Source: UBA2421 sp002343075 (GTDB taxonomy: Bacteria; Planctomycetota; Phycisphaerae; Tepidisphaerales; Tepidisphaeraceae). Taken from it: a stretch of DNA of 64,000 bases. Location of the stretch: NCBI GenBank assembly GCA_937982565.1, contig CALJLN010000009.1, forward strand, positions 46,156 through 110,155, in the 5' to 3' direction. The position numbers and the translations under genes are program-made. Numbering within the stretch: position 1 is the first letter of the stretch; every line of letters starts with the position of its first letter. The notes under the pieces were generated by a model. The model did not search any database. It worked only from the letters and a program-made list of their open reading frames with translations, and was not told the DNA's origin. Shown piece by piece: positions 24,342 to 32,634 of the stretch.

Positions 24342-25427
24342 CTACCGCACATACCCCTTCGCCTTGAAGTGGGCGATCGCCTCTTCCGTGCTCTTAAACA
24401 CTGCCGTTGCGGTTTCGGTGATGAATGGCGAGGGGTGGGCTTTGCAGGCCCAGACAACATACACCTCTTTGCCGCCTTCAAAGGCGTGATGAAGTTCGCG
24501 CTCCACGCCGCTGCTCAGGCCGGGCTTGCCATTGGGTAGTTCGGGGACAAGGCTGATGATCATGTCGGCCTGATCGACCATCTTAAAGTCGCGCGCATAA
24601 ATCTGGCCCATGATGTCCCCGCTGATCTGAAGCACCTCTGCGGTCTTGAGCGAGGTCATTCCTTCTGCAGCCATGACTTCGATCGTCGGCTTTCCTTCCT
24701 GGTGGGCCTTGTCCGCGGTGGTATGAAGCACAAACTCATCCACGTCTGCCGGGTCGAAGCAGATGAAATGTTCATTAATATCGGCTTTGAACTTGTCGAT
24801 TTCAGCCAGGGTGTCGGGTAGGTCCATCACATGGCTCATCGGGAAGCTAAGGTAGACCTTTTTCATAGTCTGCTGTTTGAACATCAGGCGATAGACTGTT
24901 TCGGTAGTGAGCGTACTGCGGCCGCGGGAGATGAGATAGAAGTTGCCGTGCCCACGGAGAATGTTGGCCAGAATCTCGGTCGCGAGCATTTCTTCCTCGC
25001 GCCACACCATGATGTCTTTCAGCGAGTGATCAATGTCATGATCGCGCATCAGCCGCTGATGCACGCTCTCGGCGTTGTCCATGAGCGTGATGTAAGTGTC
25101 GGCGTTGAAAGTCTTTAGCTGGTCGTAATCGAACGCGGGAAACAACCCGTGGCGCCAGCGGAAGGTGGCGTGGGTGTTCACCATCACATGCTCATGCTCT
25201 TCGGCGGCCTTGAGCACTTCCTTAAAAACGGCGCGACGAAGCGTATTCAGCCGTGAGATGGGCAGGTTCAATATCCGCCCCGCTGGCACGTCGGGCGCTT
25301 CTTCGTACATCATCTTCCCGATATGGCAGACGTGTAGATCGATGCCGTTTTTCAGGGCCAACTGCTTGACCGCTTCGAGATAGGGGCCTTTATCAACGCC
25401 GACTTGTCCTGTAACGATTGCTCGCAT
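24342..25427 (-). CDS. Two-part nucleotide-binding protein: degenerate P-loop half and deoxyribosyltransferase-like half
   Basis: This 361-residue protein is not one I can name. Residues 1-20 (MRAIVTGQVGVDKGPYLEAV) look like the P-loop of archaeal-type adenylate kinases, but the loop reads GQVGVDKG: the Lys is kept, while the preceding Gly is Asp and the Ser/Thr is Gly. VMVNTHATFRWRHGLFPAF and DNAESVHQRLMRDHDIDH continue a kinase-like fold. From about residue 187, KKVYLSFPMSHVMDLPD opens a second domain resembling nucleoside 2-deoxyribosyltransferases, with DMIISLVPELPNGKPGLSSG later. The ATG at 25427 marks where similarity begins; the frame upstream is the shadow of the neighbouring pterin gene. 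It converges on the DUF5615 gene. Confidence 0.6.
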   Translation of the reverse strand: MRAIVTGQVGVDKGPYLEAVKQLALKNGIDLHVCHIGKMMYEEAPDVPAGRILNLPISRLNTLRRAVFKEVLKAAEEHEHVMVNTHATFRWRHGLFPAFDYDQLKTFNADTYITLMDNAESVHQRLMRDHDIDHSLKDIMVWREEEMLATEILANILRGHGNFYLISRGRSTLTTETVYRLMFKQQTMKKVYLSFPMSHVMDLPDTLAEIDKFKADINEHFICFDPADVDEFVLHTTADKAHQEGKPTIEVMAAEGMTSLKTAEVLQISGDIMGQIYARDFKMVDQADMIISLVPELPNGKPGLSSGVERELHHAFEGGKEVYVVWACKAHPSPFITETATAVFKSTEEAIAHFKAKGYVR

Positions 25428-25525
25428 GCCGAATCTCCGCAAGTGTTTGAATGCCCATAGTTTACCGCAGACCCGCGCAGATATGAAGCAGGCAGGGATT
25501 GTGCTGCCGGGCGGCCGGAAACTGC

Positions 25526-25531
25526 TATAAT
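25526..25531 (+). promoter_or_regulatory. -10 element directly before the PTPS gene
   Basis: A perfect TATAAT ends seven bases before ATG 25539, placing the expected transcription start on or next to the start codon. No good -35 element at normal spacing is seen; TTGTGC at 25499-25504 is 21 bases away. The transcript should be leaderless. Confidence 0.55.
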
Positions 25532-25538
25532 CGTGCGG

Positions 25539-25931
25539 ATGGAGCGGCAGGCCCGATACGAAATCAGCACCACGCGCCGCTTTTCGGCAGCGCACGCACT
25601 GCGGCTTTACGACGGGTCGATGGAACCGGTGCATGGCCACAACTGGCGCGTGCGGGTGACGGTGGTAAGCGACGAACTCGACGCGATTGGCGTCGTGATG
25701 GATTTTCATGAGTTGGAGCGCATGGTAGATGCCGTCATCACCCCGTGGCACAATCACCATCTCAACGACGCCCGGCAGTTTCGAGACCTCAACCCAACCG
25801 CGGAGAACGTGGCGGTTGTTTTGTCGCGATCGATGGCGCTACCCAACTCCGTCCGGCTTGCGTGCGTCGAGGTATGGGAGACGGATGAAAATCGTGCAGC
25901 CTTCTGGCCCGGAGGTTCTGCCGATCAATAA
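25539..25931 (+). CDS. 6-pyruvoyl-tetrahydropterin synthase homologue, PTPS-III type
   Basis: The 130-residue protein has the zinc-binding His set of the QueD/PTPS fold: FSAAHAL (His 19) and VHGHNWRV (His 32 and 34). QueD enzymes carry a catalytic Cys in CxxxHGH; here that position (residue 28) is Met and a Glu follows, giving EPVHGH, that is ExxHGH. This Glu motif defines PTPS-III, a form reported to make 6-hydroxymethyl-dihydropterin for folate and to stand in for FolB. The folate role is therefore more likely than queuosine synthesis, although automatic annotation would say QueD. The second His cluster, WHNHHLND, is intact. Confidence 0.8.
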   Translation: MERQARYEISTTRRFSAAHALRLYDGSMEPVHGHNWRVRVTVVSDELDAIGVVMDFHELERMVDAVITPWHNHHLNDARQFRDLNPTAENVAVVLSRSMALPNSVRLACVEVWETDENRAAFWPGGSADQ

Positions 25932-25982
25932 ATGTCTGTTTGTCATAAGTCGTTGACAATGCAAGGACAATGAGCGTTGCGA

Positions 25983-26011
25983 TTGACGAGTGTAGTTTGC
26001 GCAAATAGGAT
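25983..26011 (+). promoter_or_regulatory. Promoter of mcsA-mcsB
   Basis: TTGACG (25983-25988) and TAGGAT (26006-26011) are separated by 17 bases, giving a start of transcription near 26018. No CtsR-type direct heptad repeat is visible around it. Confidence 0.6.
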
Positions 26012-26054
26012 TAATCTGAGAATGGAGCGGCCGGGGTCGGCCTGGCTCAATTTT

Positions 26055-26561
26055 ATGAACCGAAAGTGTGACAACTGCAAAAGTCAGGCGACTGTTCACT
26101 TGACGGAGATTAAGGCCGGCAAGAAGGTCGAGAAGCACCTTTGTCAGCAGTGCGCCGAGCAGCAGGAAGGAATTCCCGCGGGGACGGCGCATACGCCGAT
26201 CAATGAATTGTTGACGAATTTTGTTCTCGCGCACAGCCAGGGTGCCAAGGAACTGACGACGAACGCCGTCTGCGAACACTGCGGCATGGCGTGGCCCGAC
26301 TTTAAGCAAGGCGGCCTGCTCGGCTGTGAGCACGATTACGCGCTTTTTGAAAAGGATCTGACGCCGCTGCTGCAGCGGGCTCATGACGGGGCGACACATC
26401 ACCTTGGAAAGGTTCCAGTCCGTCGGGGCGGCAGCGGTGTCCCGATGAAGCGGCAGGCTGATTTGGCCCGGCTTCGCAAAGAACTGCAGAAAGCCATCGA
26501 AGGCGAAGATTACGAACGAGCGGCAAAGCTCCGCGACCAGATTAAGACTGCTGAGAGTTGA
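26055..26561 (+). CDS. mcsA: McsA-like zinc-finger/UVR protein
   Basis: McsA activates the arginine kinase McsB and helps stress control of protein quality. The 168-residue protein has Cys pairs CDNC and CQQC near the N-terminus, CEHC and then GCEHDY in the second zinc finger, and a C-terminal UVR motif (LRKELQKAIEGEDYERAAKL). ATG 26055 puts the first zinc finger at the N-terminus as in homologues. An in-frame ATG 26022 lies four bases after the predicted transcription start and cannot be excluded. The mcsB gene follows by 91 bases. Confidence 0.88.
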   Translation: MNRKCDNCKSQATVHLTEIKAGKKVEKHLCQQCAEQQEGIPAGTAHTPINELLTNFVLAHSQGAKELTTNAVCEHCGMAWPDFKQGGLLGCEHDYALFEKDLTPLLQRAHDGATHHLGKVPVRRGGSGVPMKRQADLARLRKELQKAIEGEDYERAAKLRDQIKTAES

Positions 26562-26652
26562 CCCGGTCGAGCGCCAAGTCGGCCGGAAGTCCAGACGAAG
26601 GAGTGCCGCCAGCCGGTGGCAGACAATCGGTGCAATGGCACCAACCAGAATT

Positions 26653-27708
26653 ATGAAGCTAACCGACCTCACAACCCGCGCCGGAGAGTGGCTACGCGGC
26701 ATCGGCCCGATGAGCGAGATCGTTATCTCTTCCCGCGTTCGGCTGGCACGCAACGTTTCTGGCTACCATTTCTTAAGCAAATGCACGCGCCACCAGCGGA
26801 CGACGCTCGAACACAAGATCAGAGATGCAATTCTCGGGGCCTCCATCTCACCCAAGACACTTTATGTCGATTTGCAGGATGCGCCCGAAGTCGATCGACA
26901 GTTGCTCGTGGAGCGACACCTCATCAGCAAGCCCCACGCACAGTCCGAGGGTGCCCGCGGGGTGGCGATCAGCGAGAGCGAATCGGTCTCGATCATGGTG
27001 AATGAGGAAGACCATCTCCGCCTGCAGGTGCTTCGGTCAGGGTCGCAGCTTGAAGAAGCCTGGGAAGAGATCAACGAGATTGACAACAAGCTTGAGAGCA
27101 CGCTCGATTTCGCGTTTCATCCCCGTTTTGGCTACCTCACCGCTTGTCCGACCAATGTCGGCACGGGCATCCGCGTGAGTGTCATGCTGCATCTGCCTGC
27201 ATTGAAGCTAACGGGCGAGATCGAGAAGGTTTTCCGCGCCGCGAAGGACATGCGCCTTGCCGTCCGCGGGTTGTATGGTGAGGGGACCGAGGCGCTGGGC
27301 GACTTTTACCAGGTGAGCAATCAGACCACGCTCGGCAAGAGTGAGGAAGAAATCATCAGCGATTTTAAGGGCGTCGTCATTCCAAAGATTATCGAATATG
27401 AGCACCACGCCCGCAGGACACTGTTGAACGACCGCACTGCAGCGCTGGACGATAAGGTGTTTCGCGCTCTGGGAATTCTTCGATGCGCCAGGCTCATGGC
27501 CAGCGAAGAGACGCTCTACCTGCTGAGCCACCTGCGGCTGGGCGTCAACATGGGCCGCGTGAAGGACATTGACATTCGCACGGTGAACGAGCTGTTCCTG
27601 ATGACCCAGCCGGCGCATTTGCAGAAACTGATAGGCAAGAAGATTGACGGCGACGTCCGCAGGGCCGCACGGGCGGAGTTTATTCGCCATCGACTGAATG
27701 CCGCCTAA
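26653..27708 (+). CDS. mcsB: Protein arginine kinase McsB (ATP:guanido phosphotransferase)
   Basis: McsB phosphorylates arginine side chains to mark proteins for ClpCP. The 351-residue protein shows IVISSRVRLARNVSGYHF, the nucleotide-site segment IMVNEEDHLRLQ, and the guanido-kinase signature CPTNVGTGIRVSVMLHLP with the catalytic Cys. ATG 26653 aligns with known starts; ATG 26635 is an alternative. The C-terminal domain (REEL-like arginine-binding area) is present through KIDGDVRRAARAEF. Neither clpC nor ctsR is in the window, so the degradation partner is encoded elsewhere. Confidence 0.94.
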   Translation: MKLTDLTTRAGEWLRGIGPMSEIVISSRVRLARNVSGYHFLSKCTRHQRTTLEHKIRDAILGASISPKTLYVDLQDAPEVDRQLLVERHLISKPHAQSEGARGVAISESESVSIMVNEEDHLRLQVLRSGSQLEEAWEEINEIDNKLESTLDFAFHPRFGYLTACPTNVGTGIRVSVMLHLPALKLTGEIEKVFRAAKDMRLAVRGLYGEGTEALGDFYQVSNQTTLGKSEEEIISDFKGVVIPKIIEYEHHARRTLLNDRTAALDDKVFRALGILRCARLMASEETLYLLSHLRLGVNMGRVKDIDIRTVNELFLMTQPAHLQKLIGKKIDGDVRRAARAEFIRHRLNAA

Positions 27709-27755
27709 CCTGGGCAACCTAAGCGGGGCGGCCTAATCCGGGCGGCTCAATCTCG

Positions 27756-30068
27756 CTATTCCCCAGCAAATCCACCGCTGTCGGCTTCCGCGCGCCGGTG
27801 CGCGCCTGCGTTAGCGCGATGTTGAAGCACCAGCCCCAGCAGCAGAAGCGTGCCGGCGGCGATGTTCAGCCATTTTGACGCATCAAAATCGCCACGGCGC
27901 CGCTTCATCGTCAGAGGGGTAGTCTGGCTGGGCAGGATGACACCGCCGCCGGTGCTCACCGCCCACTCTTGTAGTGCCGGCAGGTCGATCCCTATTCGGT
28001 CAAACTCTTCCGGATATCGACCTGGAATCGCCACGCGGTCGATTGTCGTATCGTCATTCAGCACAACTTCCACAATCCGGCCTGCCGGCGACCGTTCCAG
28101 GGACGCTGCATATCGCCCCGGCTGCGTCTGTTGGAAGGCTCCCTCGGAGCCGTCCGCCGCGCGATAGCGCAGCCGCAGGCCGTTCAACGGGCGGTTGCTT
28201 TCGGCCGCAATCACTTCGATCACGTCGTCACCCAACTGCCGCGCTGCCACCGCAAACCGCTCGTCCCGCGCCGCGGCGGCGAAGGCGCCTGCGGTCCGCG
28301 ATAGCACTTCAGCCGGTGCGTCGAACGCAAACGCAACCACCCGGCCCGCTCCAACCTGCCACACCGCCGCTGCCGGGGCGACGCGGGTGGTAAAGGTGCC
28401 CGCCTGCGTCGCGCCATCACGCAGCCACGTCGGATTATGTTCCAACGCAGCCAGTTCGTGGCCCGAGAGCTGCGGCCCGAGCGTTGCGCGATCGGCCTGG
28501 CGAATCATCGCAGCATTCGATCGCGCCAAAGCCAGCGTTTGAGCCGCGGTCGACCAGCGCGCCGGGTCATCTTCGGCGACAACGAGGCCGCCTGTACTTT
28601 CGATCATGTCCATCACGGCTTTCGCCCGCGATTCAGGCCCGGTCAGCAGCACGCTCGGACTCACCCTGGCGCGGGCAAACTCGTCGGCGGTGGGCAACTC
28701 GGAGTGTGGCAGTTCTCCGTCAGAAATAATCAATACTTCACGTGGCAGCGATGCCGAATCATCCAGCAGCGATCGGAGCGCGCCATCAAGATTGGTCGGC
28801 CCGCGCGCCTGCGGCGCGGAGAGATCGGCATCGCGCAACTGGCGAACAGGCCGCGGCTGCGGGAAGCACCACTGCGGCGACTCTGCGAACGTTCCCAGCA
28901 TCGCCAGATCATCGGGAGGGAGGCGCGATATCGCCGCCCGCGCCGCGCTCAGCGCTCGGCCGAGCCGGCTCTCACCCTCGGCCATCGAGACCATCGACGC
29001 CATCGATCCGCTGGCGTCAACCAGCACCACCCACACCCGCTGCGGCACCGGTGGGGACGACGCGAGGGGGGAGAGGTCGTCGAGCAGCGTGCCCGTCCAT
29101 CCGCCGGCGGCAAAGGCGCGCTCACCGCCGTTGATAATCAACGCGCCGCCGGCCCGCCTCACATATCCTGCGAGTGAGGCCATTACCGCATCGCTCATTT
29201 GCTCCGCGGCAGTCCGGTGCAGCACGATCGACTCAACCCCAAGCAGCGCACCGGCATCAACCGACGCGGAGGGTGAGACACTGACAAAGCCAGCGGGCGC
29301 ATCGGGGCCGATCCAGACGCGCACGTTTTTCGATGGTGCCACCGCGAGGCTCATTTCGTCATTCTCCGGCCACGCGTCGCCGGGGTCGAGCCGCGCCACG
29401 AGCGTATCTGGCGGTTGTGCCATCTGGCGAAAGACGCGCGTGCCGCGAGGGACGTTCCATCCCTCCCGCTGCCCGCCACGGTGGTTGATCGACAGTTGCC
29501 TCGGCTCGCCCCTGTTAACAGTTGTCACATCAACCCTGGTACCGCGCAGGCCAAGGTGGGCGACTCTGGCATCCGCAGCGCCGAGCAGCACGTCATCGAC
29601 GGCGGCGTACACGGGAATCGTTGTCTCGGGCCGACGAAAGTTGCCGTCGCTAAACAGCAGCACAACATCGGCATCAGTGGGAACCGGCAGTACCGTTCGC
29701 GCCGTGCCGACATCAGGCAGCGCCATTTCGTCCGTCACTTGAACCGTGTCGTCGGCAAAGAACTGCGTCGTATAGCGATGAGGGCCGAGCAATTGTGCCA
29801 CCCGCTCGCGAAAGCTCGTGCGATAGCCCGCTGTGCGCGTACTCGGCGACAGATCGACCATCACGATTACGCGCAGTGGCCGGGGCCAAGAAATCGTCGC
29901 GTTCACAGAGGCCAGCACCAGCAGCGCCGCAGCGGCGATGAGGGCTACCCGGGCCGATCGTCGCCACCCGCGCAGCCGGATTGCGCCGACAATCGCACCC
30001 GCTCCAAGCAGCGTGGTCAACCAGAATAGAGGTGTGTTGTATGAACAATCGAAGGTCACTCTAGTCAC
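27756..30068 (-). CDS. VWA-domain membrane protein
   Basis: The 770-residue protein has two N-terminal membrane segments (about residues 14-58) and a C-terminal one (about 730-748). After the first pair comes VIVMVDLSPSTRT, an incomplete VWA metal site. A glutamine-amidotransferase-like middle (GYVRRAGGALIINGGERAFA) follows, then a canonical VWA domain with the MIDAS motif VLVDASGSMASM and ISDGELPHSE. Planctomycetes carry many such proteins, often beside MoxR ATPases, but none is adjacent. The start could be GTG 30068 or GTG 30059. It is divergent from hslV. Its function is unknown. Confidence 0.85.
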   Translation of the reverse strand: MTRVTFDCSYNTPLFWLTTLLGAGAIVGAIRLRGWRRSARVALIAAAALLVLASVNATISWPRPLRVIVMVDLSPSTRTAGYRTSFRERVAQLLGPHRYTTQFFADDTVQVTDEMALPDVGTARTVLPVPTDADVVLLFSDGNFRRPETTIPVYAAVDDVLLGAADARVAHLGLRGTRVDVTTVNRGEPRQLSINHRGGQREGWNVPRGTRVFRQMAQPPDTLVARLDPGDAWPENDEMSLAVAPSKNVRVWIGPDAPAGFVSVSPSASVDAGALLGVESIVLHRTAAEQMSDAVMASLAGYVRRAGGALIINGGERAFAAGGWTGTLLDDLSPLASSPPVPQRVWVVLVDASGSMASMVSMAEGESRLGRALSAARAAISRLPPDDLAMLGTFAESPQWCFPQPRPVRQLRDADLSAPQARGPTNLDGALRSLLDDSASLPREVLIISDGELPHSELPTADEFARARVSPSVLLTGPESRAKAVMDMIESTGGLVVAEDDPARWSTAAQTLALARSNAAMIRQADRATLGPQLSGHELAALEHNPTWLRDGATQAGTFTTRVAPAAAVWQVGAGRVVAFAFDAPAEVLSRTAGAFAAAARDERFAVAARQLGDDVIEVIAAESNRPLNGLRLRYRAADGSEGAFQQTQPGRYAASLERSPAGRIVEVVLNDDTTIDRVAIPGRYPEEFDRIGIDLPALQEWAVSTGGGVILPSQTTPLTMKRRRGDFDASKWLNIAAGTLLLLGLVLQHRANAGAHRRAEADSGGFAGE

Positions 30069-30206
30069 ACTTCCGAGTATTTCCGCCGGCTGACGGGTCG
30101 CCGTTGCGCTCGATCATCTTACCGGCGGGCGCAACCGCACGGTGACGGCGGCTAGGTGGTGAACGCCGCAACCTGTTGATACCATCGCGGCAGTGAGAAA
30201 CGAAGC

Positions 30207-30743
30207 ATGAGAGAGCAGATTCGATCAACCACAATTCTATCCGTCCGCCGCGATGGTGCCGTAGCGCTCGGGGGCGATGGTCAGGTGACCATTGGCAACA
30301 CCGTCGCCAAGCAGGACGCCGTCAAGATTCGCAAGCTCAGCGGGGGAAAGGTGCTCGCCGGGTTTGCCGGCAGCGCCGCGGACGCGTTTGCACTGATCGA
30401 GCGGTTTGAGAAAAAGCTGGGTGAGCATCCTGATAATCTACGTCGCGCGGCGATCGAACTGGCCAAAGATTGGCGCACCGATCGCATGCTCCGCCGTCTG
30501 GAGGCGATGCTTGTCGTCGCCGACAGCCAGTGTTCCCTGATTGTGGGCGGCGGGGGAGATGTGATCGAGCCGAGCGACGGCATCGCCGCCATCGGCTCCG
30601 GCGGGGCGTTTGCGGCATCGGCGGCCAAGGCGCTTCTCGCCCACTCCCCGCTCGCCGCCAGTGCAATCGTCGAAGCATCACTTCGCATAGCCGGAGAAGT
30701 TTGCATTTATACGAATCAGCAGATCAAGGTGGAAACGCTGTGA
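30207..30743 (+). CDS. hslV: ATP-dependent protease subunit HslV
   Basis: HslV is the threonine peptidase ring of the HslVU (ClpYQ) complex. The 178-residue protein starts MREQIRSTTILSVRRDGAVA; cleavage would expose a catalytic Thr at about residue 8. Family segments VTIGNTVAKQDAVKIRKL, FAGSAADAFALIERFE and IGSGGAFAASAAKALL are intact. It overlaps hslU by 4 bases (GTGA), implying coupled translation at the ratio the complex needs. A 138-base divergent region separates it from the VWA gene. Confidence 0.97.
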   Translation: MREQIRSTTILSVRRDGAVALGGDGQVTIGNTVAKQDAVKIRKLSGGKVLAGFAGSAADAFALIERFEKKLGEHPDNLRRAAIELAKDWRTDRMLRRLEAMLVVADSQCSLIVGGGGDVIEPSDGIAAIGSGGAFAASAAKALLAHSPLAASAIVEASLRIAGEVCIYTNQQIKVETL

Positions 30744-32083
30744 AGGAACTAACGCCTCGCGAGATTGTCGCCGAACTGGATAAATTCATCGTCGGCCAGG
30801 CTGATGCCAAGCGCGCCGTAGCGGTCGCCGTGCGCAACCGCTGGCGCAGGCAGCAGTTGCCGGAGGAGGTGCGCAAGGATGTATCCCCCAAGAACATTCT
30901 CATGATCGGCCCGACGGGCGTCGGTAAGACCGAAATCGCCCGGCGGCTGGCGACGCTTGTCAATGCGCCATTTACCAAGGTGGAAGCGACCAAGTTCACC
31001 GAAGTGGGTTATCACGGCCGGGACGTTGATTCGATCATTCGTGATCTGCTTGACTCGGCCATTCAGCTCGTTCAGGCAGAAATGCAGGAAACCGTGAAGG
31101 CCCGGGCCGCCGAGTCTGTGGATGATCGCCTGCTCGATCTGTTGCTGCCATCGACGCCGAAGCGCACCCGGCGCCGCGACGACGACGACGCGCCGGAAGA
31201 AGATTCTCGCGAAAGCACGCGCGAAAAGCTTCGAGCACAACTCGTCGCGGGCAAGCTCGAAGATCGCACCGTCGAGCTGACGATCGAGACCAAGGCCAGC
31301 GTCATCGGCATGCTCGGCCCGGCGGGAATGCAGATGGATGTGGATATGGAATCGATGTTCGAGAAGATTCTGCCCACGCAGCGGAACACCCGCAAACTCA
31401 CCGTTGCCGAGGCGCGAAAGGTGCTCCTCGGGCAGGAATCGGAGAAGCTGATCGATAAAGACAAGACGCACGCCACCGCGATCGAACGCGTCGAACAAAG
31501 TGGGATCGTGTTTCTCGACGAAATCGACAAGGTAGCAGGCAGCGGAAAGGATCAAGGCCCCGACGTCAGCCGCCAGGGGGTGCAGCGAGACTTGCTGCCG
31601 ATTGTGGAGGGTTCGACGGTGATGACCAAGTACGGCGCGGTCAAGACAGACCATATCCTTTTCATCGCCGCGGGCGCGTTTCATGTGAGCAAGCCGAGCG
31701 ACCTGATGCCCGAATTGCAGGGGCGGTTTCCGATTCGGGTGGAGTTGAATGATCTTGGCAAGGCCGATTTCGTCCGCATTCTCACCGAACCCAGAAACAG
31801 CCTGGTGCGTCAAACGATTGATTTGTTAGGCACCGAGGGGCTGGCGCTGGAGTTTACAGCCGATGCGGTCGACCTCATGGCCCAGACCGCGTTCGACGTT
31901 AATCGGCGCACGCAGAATATTGGAGCACGTCGGCTGTATACCATTCTGGAGAGAGTTACGGAAAGCATCAGTTTTGATGCGCCCGATGCGAAGCAGAAGA
32001 AGATCAAGATCGACGCAGGCTATGTAAAACAGCGGCTGGCGGAGGTGCTTAAGGATGAAGATCTGAGCCAGTTCATCCTGTAG
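30740..32083 (+). CDS. hslU: HslU, ATPase subunit of HslVU protease
   Basis: HslU is the AAA+ unfoldase that feeds HslV. Starting with GTG 30740 inside the hslV stop, it has 447 residues: Walker A GPTGVGKT at residues 57-64, pore and I-domain insert in the middle with charged RRRDDDDAPEEDSRES, Walker B GIVFLDEIDKV, and sensor 2 region NIGARRLYTILER. The C-terminal EDLSQFIL is the tail that docks into HslV. The open frame upstream of 30740 is only a shadow of hslV. It is complete. Confidence 0.97.
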   Translation: MKELTPREIVAELDKFIVGQADAKRAVAVAVRNRWRRQQLPEEVRKDVSPKNILMIGPTGVGKTEIARRLATLVNAPFTKVEATKFTEVGYHGRDVDSIIRDLLDSAIQLVQAEMQETVKARAAESVDDRLLDLLLPSTPKRTRRRDDDDAPEEDSRESTREKLRAQLVAGKLEDRTVELTIETKASVIGMLGPAGMQMDVDMESMFEKILPTQRNTRKLTVAEARKVLLGQESEKLIDKDKTHATAIERVEQSGIVFLDEIDKVAGSGKDQGPDVSRQGVQRDLLPIVEGSTVMTKYGAVKTDHILFIAAGAFHVSKPSDLMPELQGRFPIRVELNDLGKADFVRILTEPRNSLVRQTIDLLGTEGLALEFTADAVDLMAQTAFDVNRRTQNIGARRLYTILERVTESISFDAPDAKQKKIKIDAGYVKQRLAEVLKDEDLSQFIL

Positions 32084-32158
32084 TCCTGTAGTCCGCGCGC
32101 TGACCGCGATCCGTCGGCGGTATACTGCGGCCGCTGTGCGAGTCATGTTGGAGATGTG

Positions 32159-32308
32159 GTGAAACACCGTAAAGCTTTCTGGTTCTTTGCCAACGTCACG
32201 ATGCTCGCGGTCGTCATCGCGATTGCGTGGGCCACGCTGCTCCCGGCAATCTGGGGACCCAGCGACGACTCCCGCGATCGACGGGCACGCAATGCGCAGC
32301 GAAGATAG
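32159..32308 (+). CDS. Small single-pass membrane protein downstream of hslU
   Basis: A 49-residue open frame starts with GTG 32159, four to five bases after GGAG (32150-32153). It encodes a basic N-terminus (MKHRKAFWFF), one membrane segment (TMLAVVIAIAWATLLPAI) and a charged tail (DDSRDRRARNAQRR), an N-in, C-out type arrangement. A possible promoter (TATACT at 32121-32126 with GCTGAC 16 bases upstream) would give it its own transcript. I do not recognise a family. Signal for translation and composition make it more than a chance frame. Confidence 0.55.
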   Translation: MKHRKAFWFFANVTMLAVVIAIAWATLLPAIWGPSDDSRDRRARNAQRR

Positions 32309-32634
32309 CCCGCATCGCAGGCCCCAATCATACGACAGGGTGGGTAGGGCATGTCGGGCCAACCCGATTCTCTTTCGCGTCAAGAAAAATGGCCGGCGCT
32401 GCGCTTTTCGTTCACTGCCGGCGCAACGCGGGGGGTAGAGGGAAAGGATGAATGGTGAATTATGCATGATGAATGGGGGAGGACGCTGCGCGCTTTGCCT
32501 GGGTGCCCTGAAATGCCCGGAAATGCCCGATTTTCTAAAATGCGTTTTACTACTTAACTCGGTGCAGCGTTCTTAACGGTGTCTCGACTGTAAATGTATT
32601 CTAGAAAATAACTTACGAGAACCAGCGATGCGGT
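32309..32634. other. 326-base gap between convergent genes
   Basis: The interval separates the small membrane protein from the DUF4091-like gene. It is locally AT-richer, holds short direct repeats (GAAATGCCCG twice near 32510-32530) and ATGAATG-type runs near 32445-32480, and has no clear hairpin-plus-U terminator. I see no gene or RNA in it. Confidence 0.5.

Noticed and set aside
23721..25427. A complete defence island around the toxin-antitoxin pair
   Set aside because: Only one TA pair and one unusual nucleotide protein are present; neighbours are metabolic or housekeeping genes, so an island cannot be supported.
25428..25760. N-terminal extension of the two-part nucleotide-binding protein
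   Set aside because: It lies opposite the pterin synthase gene and is its antisense shadow; domain similarity starts at ATG 25427.
30470..30739. Long N-terminal extension of HslU overlapping hslV
   Set aside because: It is the second frame of hslV; HslU homologues begin at the GTG 30740 segment KELTPREIV.
32309..32634. Possible small RNA or CRISPR-like repeats in the gap
   Set aside because: Only two 10-base direct repeats and ATGAATG-like runs are present; there is no regular spacing or foldable core.
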